The notes below the pieces were generated by a model that was not told where the DNA came from, ran no database searches, and saw nothing but the letters and a program-made list of their open reading frames with translations. Shown piece by piece: positions 58,861 to 64,000 of a stretch of DNA of 64,000 nucleotides (position 1 is the stretch's first letter; each line of letters starts with the position of its first letter). Location of the stretch: assembly GCA_030762175.1 (NCBI GenBank), contig CM060831.1, positions 2,621,001-2,685,000 on the forward strand, given 5' to 3'. The translations under genes and the position numbers were made by a program. The stretch comes from Metallyticus violacea. Lineage: Eukaryota; Arthropoda; Insecta; Mantodea; Metallyticidae.

Positions 58861-60646
58861 GTGAGTAACTTTCCGCTCTGCCCAACTTATCTTGATGAGT
58901 CATGAGACAACAGTAAAACTTTAATTTGTTTGTACAGTACATAGTGACCTGCTTTTAACTGGAAAATTAACTACATCTAAGCACACACTTAATGGTCTGT
59001 TACAGCATGTTATTTAGTTGAGATATAACATAACCACTGCCTGCATGCAGTTTAGAAAATCCTGTCTTTGAAAAGGAGTTAAAACAGCAATTAGTAGTAT
59101 TGATATATAAGAATATTTTTTCAAGCAGTTTATAGTCAATAAATTACTTCATTTTACTGGAATAAAATGTAGATAATGAGCAAAGCAAGTAGGTGCAAAA
59201 AGCAAGAGATGTTTAGCAGTTTCTGGAACAAGAATTATTTTTATATTAAACAGAATATGTATATTTTAGGATGTGTTCCTAACAGAACAAGTTGGAACAT
59301 TTTTATTTTGTGGAAAACTTGAATGCTCCCCTACAGATACAATGGTCTCTTGGAAAATGTTTACTAACAAATAAGAGTTTGAACTTGAACAGATGGAAGT
59401 CTGAGGGAGCCAAATATGGGTGTAGGGGAGATGCTGTAACAATAATTCATATCTAAAAAAGCTCACTTTTTACCACTAAATCTCTTATAAGAAAAAGTAT
59501 TCTCTGTATAAAAATATTTTTTACTTGTGCAAACCTGGTCTTTTCTCAATAATTTTCTCATCTATTTCATTTAAAATATCTGTATTGTACTTTCTTTATG
59601 GGTTTAACCTTCTGAAGGTAGTTAATTAGTAAAATTTGTTTAGCATCACAAAAGACCAATGCAAACGTTTTCCTGCAAATGGCATTGAAAAACTGGCTTT
59701 TGTTTGTTTTGACTGGTGCAAAATATTGTATGCATCTGTTCCATGGATCATAAAAAGATCAGTTTTTCTTTTTTTTCTATACTGTCTGCTTTTTCCACAT
59801 GCACATTTTTCCTGTACTACATGACCAAAGTGTAATTGACATGTGAACAGAACATGGCTTCATTGTTCCTATTGGTTATTTAGCATGCTCCAGCATCTGA
59901 TTTCAAAGGCAAATCACTGGACAGTGGTATTCAAGTAACTGACATGGCAGAAATTTAAGATATGCACTCATGAGCGGGGGTTCTGGGGTTGGATTCCCGC
60001 CAGGGTCATACTCCCTGACTGAGGGTTTTTTCAGAGTTTCTTCAGGTTCCTCATAAATGGCAAATGCCGGTAAGGTACCCTGAGCTTAGTCCTGGAATGC
60101 TTCCTTCCTTTAAATAAAAAAAAAAAAAACTCTTCCCAGTTTATCATTTCATCTCGTGTATCATAAGTGTCCACTGTCTGCGATGCCTCAGTAGTTAAAA
60201 TGGTCATTAAACACTGTTAAAAAAAAAGTAATGAAGTACTCTTTCATGCTGCAGGACATTTCTTAATATGGCAGCAGGTGTAATCCTTAGTTTATCTGGA
60301 TGTTGTTTTTCTGGACTGCCAATCTTGGTATGAACTCCACATCCTGGATCTGACATTTAAGAGACCTAGTAGCATCAGTTTGTGTTCTATCATTTCTAAT
60401 TATTCCATTTGCAATTAGCATTTCATCTATACATCCTTGAACATTCATTTTATTTATTGTACATGTCTGTCACTCTCTCTTCCAATATTTTAACAGCAAA
60501 ATGTATCTAGACTCCTGTTTAAAAAGCAACTTATTTACTTGTTCATAATATAACAATTTAAATCGGATAATTGATTGCTATGGTAACCAATAGGAAGACA
60601 TGAATGAAACACATTGCATCATTTGTTTTTGATTTTATGTTTGTAG
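58861..60646 (+). other. Moesin intron of 1,786 bp
   Basis: This is a phase 2 intron. It contains one SINE of the second family near 59945-60233. The remaining AT-rich sequence shows nothing recognisable. Confidence 0.9.
59945..60233 (+). mobile_element. SINE family 2 copy, CpG-depleted
   Basis: The head is decayed. The B-box region reads GGGGTTGGATTCCCGCCAGG, followed by GGTTCCTCATAAATGGCAA, ATGCCGGTAAGGTACCC, CTTAGTCCTGGAATGCTTCC, CCCAGTTTATCATTTCATCT, CGTGTATCATAAGTGTCCAC and TCATTAAACACTGTT. Several CpG positions of the 35.5 kb copy are TG or CA here. Confidence 0.85.
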
Positions 60647-60730
60647 GGTTATGGATCAGCATAAAATGTCAAGAGAGGAATGGGAACAGAGTATCACTAC
60701 ATGGTGGAATGAGCACAAGGGAATGCTCAG
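60647..60730 (+). CDS. Moe: Moesin, window coding exon 4 (FERM F2 lobe)
   Basis: The 84-nt exon completes the split Arg codon and then reads [20 protein letters not shown] followed by NEHKGMLR. This is the standard F2 helical segment of ERM proteins. The acceptor is TTTGTAG ending at 60646 and the donor is GTGAGT from 60731, again splitting an Arg codon (AG then G). There are no CpG dinucleotides in the exon. Confidence 0.96.
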
Positions 60731-61167
60731 GTGAGTGCATTTTATTTATAGTCATTATTTATTCATTATGAAATAAAAACTATGCATGCTACATGACATT
60801 GTTCTGTCCAATGACCAAAAATAATGGTTTTGTATAGTGCATAATACCATATGAAGGAAACTTAAATGCAGTGACAAAAGATTATGAACATGAAAACAAC
60901 TTTAACATAGGCACTCCTGCCATTTGTGGCCAGACTTTGCTGCTTACGCGCTCTTGTAAACTATTGTTGGCAAACTCTCTCCACTTTGCATGTCATCCCT
61001 CCTTTCGGCAGCAAGAGTTGCAAGTCTGACTGTTGAGATGCGAGCAAGACTGAAAGACTATTTGACAAGCTCTAGCCCTTAAATAAGATATATGTATGCA
61101 AAATTCAAATTTATACTATATGTATAGTTAAGGTATAAGGTCCTAATAAAAATTTATTTGTTTCCAG
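60731..61167 (+). other. Moesin intron of 437 bp
   Basis: This is a phase 2 intron and the shortest in the window. No repeat family was recognised in it. Confidence 0.9.
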
Positions 61168-61314
61168 GGAGGATGCCATGATGGAATACTTGAGGATTGC
61201 ACAGGATTTGGAAATGTATGGTGTAAACTACTTTGAGATACGCAACAAAAAAGGAACAGAACTTTGGCTTGGTGTTGATGCCCTAGGGCTGAATATATAT
61301 GAGAAGGATGACAA
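61168..61314 (+). CDS. Moe: Moesin, window coding exon 5 (end of FERM F2, start of F3)
   Basis: The 147-nt exon completes the Arg codon and encodes [40 protein letters not shown] and LNIYEKDD. This is the F2 to F3 (PTB/PH-like lobe) transition of Moesin. The acceptor is TTTCCAG ending at 61167. The donor is GTAAGA at 61315, inside the sequence ACAAGTAAGA, so the exon ends with AA of a Lys codon in phase 2. In the family the next exon begins with the LTPKIGFPW-type segment, which is not in this window. The remaining FERM F3 lobe, the long alpha-helix and the actin-binding C-terminal tail must lie beyond 64000. Confidence 0.96.
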
Positions 61315-61828
61315 GTAAGAAAACTACATATTTTTATACAGTGTCATGTTTGTTTATGCATTGAAGTTTAAAAAAAAGAAAGATTTGATATACAGTAAAA
61401 CCTTGTTAATTTGAAGTCTTCAGGCCAAAAATTTTGGAATTCAACTGACATAATTTTGAAATAATTGCAAATATACAAAAATTGGGGAAAATTAATAATT
61501 ATACTATTATAAACTTCATAGTGATCAAAATAAAGGAAAACGGGAAAGAATGTACATGGCATCATAATACGTAACTTACACGTGCAGGTAGCACTCTTGC
61601 CCAACCTTTAAATGTACATGAGAACATGTACATGTGGATAACATAATTACCAAAACATGTACACACACCCCTGTCATTTCTAGATTGTACGATTTGATCG
61701 GAGAACTCTGGAGACACTCGTAAACGCTATATTCACAATGCACATGTGCGACCAATACACTGCAGTGGGTGCTTTGCCTGTAAGCTTAATGGTTACAATC
61801 ATAAGCATCTGGAAAGAAACCATTCAGA

Positions 61829-61895
61829 TGGTTGAGCAGTTTAGAAGGTGTTGCTCTTCTGCATAAGCTCTTGGGTTCAAATCCCACAGGACATT
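61829..61895 (+). mobile_element. tRNA-like sequence (SINE head or tRNA pseudogene)
   Basis: TGGTTGAGCAGTTTAGAAGG resembles an A box, and GGGTTCAAATCCC at 61873-61885 is a strong B box. It is followed by T-rich sequence that could stop polymerase III. No acceptor stem pairs with the bases before it. A short retroposon head or a pseudogene is more likely than a working tRNA. Confidence 0.45.
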
Positions 61896-62149
61896 TTTGT
61901 TTTATTTTTTATTATAGATTTTATAAGTGTGTATGGAAACATCTTGTTACCTTAACCCATTGCTCAATGGCCATTTAAACCCCACACCAACTGATCCCGG
62001 ATACCCAATAAACAAATCTAAATGGTCTGCAATTTAAGGACATTAAAAATGAAGTATGAGCCAACTACTACACTATTACTGTTTAATTAAAATGTTAATT
62101 GGAAGTGAAGCCAATCATATAATTGATATTATTGTATGATTTAGTTTAA

Positions 62150-62760
62150 CTGCACACTCTTAATGCCTCACTTACTTGCCATAATATATAGAACCAATTG
62201 TGACAACATTTTGTTATCAGCTAAGCTAAAAGTAAACTGTTGGATAATTTAAGCTGCGAGAATGTGTATTCTGCTCTGGTGGCGGTATGATAAACTTGTA
62301 GTTTTTCATCCCTGGCAATGTTGAAGTTCATTAGATTCTCTTTGTATTTGTAGATGTAGATTTTCTCCCAAGTTGCTAATTCTGTAGGTCCTTGTACTGA
62401 TTTTAATAATTTTGCTTTATTCATTATGTTGTGATTGTGTGTCCATAAATGATATGCTACTGCTGATTTCTCTATTTGTTTGTACTTTATTTTCCTTTAA
62501 CCGTGTGCCTATTTTCTCTTTGTTTTTCCAATGTAGATTTTTTCACATTCTGCACATTTTATTTTATGAATTCCTGCTTTTTTCTCTTGTGGAATACTGT
62601 CATTAACATTGTCCATCAGTAGATTTTTAACATTAAATATGTTAACCGGTGCTAACCTGATTTTAAAATCTTTAATATTCTGAAATTTTTTGTAGTTCAT
62701 GGATAATATGTGAATTTTTTAAAAATTAGCTTATCTTTTCTTGCTGAAAGTGTTGTGATT
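62150..62760 (-). mobile_element. Penelope-like element 3' part (GIY-YIG endonuclease), antisense relic
   Basis: Reading the minus strand: KKFQNIKDFKIRLAPVNIFN, then KKAGIHKIKCAECEKIYIGK followed by TKRK (62509-62700), which contains a GIY-YIG-type nuclease start (AGIHKI...IYIGKTKR). Then, in other frames, LLKSVQGPTELATWEKIYIY and ENLMNFNIARDE (62221-62424). The tail ends at CACTCTTAATGCCTCACTTA near 62153. Frameshifts make it non-functional. Confidence 0.88.
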
Positions 62761-62799
62761 TCTTTGATAAGTTTTGCCTCTAATTTCTGTACCTATACA

Positions 62800-63360
62800 A
62801 AAATGGCAAATATTGATCTTAAACTAGATGTAAAACAATTGCAGATTTCAAAGAGGTTAGGTTGCATAATATGGGATAGCTTAATCAGAACACATACAAT
62901 TTCGAGTAAACAAAAATGTCGACAATCAGAAAAGAAAGTTTAGAAATCTTGATCATAAACCTAAGAAAAATCCAGAACCTAAATAGAATTATGTGGAAAA
63001 TCTATCTAATGAAAGTTTCAAAAAAAAAGAATTAGTATTTTTAAATTAAGGCTTAAAAACATGTACAATACTAAACTAAAATAGAAGATTATGTGGTAGA
63101 TTTAGAAGTGGCCATTGAAGGATTAAACAACAAAGAAAAAGAAACAGAATAAAATCATAAAAAGTTTTTAAAGAAATAGTTGAAAGAAAACAGCAAAAAC
63201 AAGACCTATAAGAACACAATAAAATCCTTAAATGATAGATGTTTATACTAAAGCTGATAAAGGAAACAATAGTAATATTACATAAAGAAGATTATAATAC
63301 AAGAAGGCAGAATTTGTTAAATAAAGAATATTTAAAATGCCATATAGGAACTATCCCAGT
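62800..63360 (+). mobile_element. Penelope-like element N-terminal/reverse-transcriptase start, sense relic
   Basis: The + strand decodes NYVENLSNESFKKKELVFLN near 62984-63043, and after a gap VYTKADKGN followed in a shifted frame by IVILHKEDYNTRRQNLLNKE (63240-63330). NLSN..F...EL..L..GL and KADKGN..V.L.K.DY are typical of the region just before the reverse-transcriptase fingers of PLEs. It faces opposite to its two neighbours. Confidence 0.75.
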
Positions 63361-63399
63361 GAAGTCAATTCAAATCATTGTATATGTCAAACTAAAACA

Positions 63400-64000
63400 C
63401 TCTTAATGCTTCACTTAACTAGCTATGAAATGTTAATTTCTAGAACTTTTGCTCTCATCCTCGGCTATGTGTCAACTGGTTGGAAACTTCCTCCATTGTA
63501 GATGTTAGATACTGCTCTAGTGGCTTCCTGATGAACTTGAAGTTGTTATCCTTGTCATGAACATCAAAGTTCATTAAACGTTCTCTATATATGCATATGT
63601 AAATCTTTACCCATGTAGTCAATTCTGTAGATCCCTGTACTGTTTTCAGTAATTCATCCCCCTTCTGAATGTCATGATTTTCCTTCCAAAAATGATATGC
63701 CACTGCTGACCTCTCTATCTGTTTGTATTTTATGATCCTGAAGTGCTCATTCAAATGTGTGCCTGTATTCCTCTTTGTTTTACCAATATAAATTTTTTCA
63801 CATTCTGCTGAACTTATTTTATAAATCCCTGCTTTTTTCTCCTCTGGAGTATTTTCACATGCCTTTCCTGCTAAAAGATTTTTCAGGTTAAATCTATTAA
63901 TAGGTACCAACTTTATATTAAAATCTTAAAAAATATTCTGGAATTTTCTCATTGCCCATGGCCGATATGTGAATTTTTTTAAAAATTAATTTTTCTTTCC
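63400..64000 (-). mobile_element. Penelope-like element 3' part (GIY-YIG endonuclease), best-preserved copy, runs off the window
   Basis: An open minus-strand frame of 151 codons (63455-63910) contains VPINRFNLKNLLAGKAC, then KKAGIYKISSAECEKIYIGK with TKRNTGTHLNEHF (the GIY-YIG nuclease core: GIY, then YIG, then TGTHLNEH), AVAYHFWKENHDIQKGDEL, ERLMNFDVHDKDN and FIRKPLEQYL. The reverse-transcriptase part would lie further right, outside the window. It shares the CACTCTTAATGC tail start (63400) with the copy ending at 62153. Confidence 0.92.

Larger units (their letters stand above)
61315..64000 (+). other. Moesin intron, 5' part (runs off the window)
   Basis: A phase 2 intron starts with GTAAGA. 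It holds a tRNA-like SINE head (about 61829-61895) and a Penelope-like element mosaic from about 62150 to the window end. The acceptor is not in the window. Confidence 0.85.

Noticed and set aside
61829..61895. Functional tRNA gene
   Set aside because: The boxes are good but no acceptor stem could be paired, and no clean cloverleaf was found by eye.

Overview
The window is eukaryotic nuclear DNA, almost certainly from an arthropod. An insect with a large, repeat-rich genome fits best, perhaps a hemimetabolous one. It carries one recognisable host gene on the + strand, Moesin (the ERM family membrane-cytoskeleton linker). Five coding exons are visible at 5502-5681, 50175-50297, 58709-58860, 60647-60730 and 61168-61314. 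Together they give 686 nt, which is the first two thirds or so of the FERM domain. The exon that should encode the first few residues lies upstream of the window or was not recognised, and the rest of the gene lies beyond position 64000. The splice phases chain perfectly (0, 0, 2, 2, 2). The protein reads like insect Moesin (for example [41 protein letters not shown]).

Nearly everything else is intron, and the introns are filled with dead mobile elements. Intron 1 alone is 44,493 bp. It holds more than a dozen decayed Tc1/mariner-superfamily transposase relics of several families, mostly antisense to Moesin. It also holds copies of two clear tRNA-derived SINE families, one likely third SINE, a THAP-like zinc-finger fragment, a LINE-like tail, and two copies of an unrecognised repeat with an internal 130-150 bp minisatellite (22.2-23.1 kb and 26.1-26.5 kb). 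Intron 2 holds a mariner relic, an internally deleted Tc1 relic, a SINE and a mariner fragment.

Penelope-like elements (PLEs) are seen only in the 3' part. Two C-terminal PLE ends lie in exact inverted orientation at 49296-49920, giving a hairpin of about 300 bp per arm inside intron 1. A mosaic of one sense reverse-transcriptase fragment between two antisense GIY-YIG endonuclease fragments lies at 62150-64000 in intron 5.

A large-scale signal cuts across these features. CpG is common from the start to about 46.3 kb and becomes scarce after that. Exon 1 of the window has 15 CpG in 180 nt, whereas exons 2-5 together have 5 in 506 nt. This looks like the edge of a germline-methylated gene body falling inside the giant intron. 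One later insertion (54.7-55.4 kb) stands out as a CpG-rich island in the depleted part. No rRNA, CRISPR, operon or prokaryotic feature is present, and the many short open frames in the window are chance frames or transposon debris.
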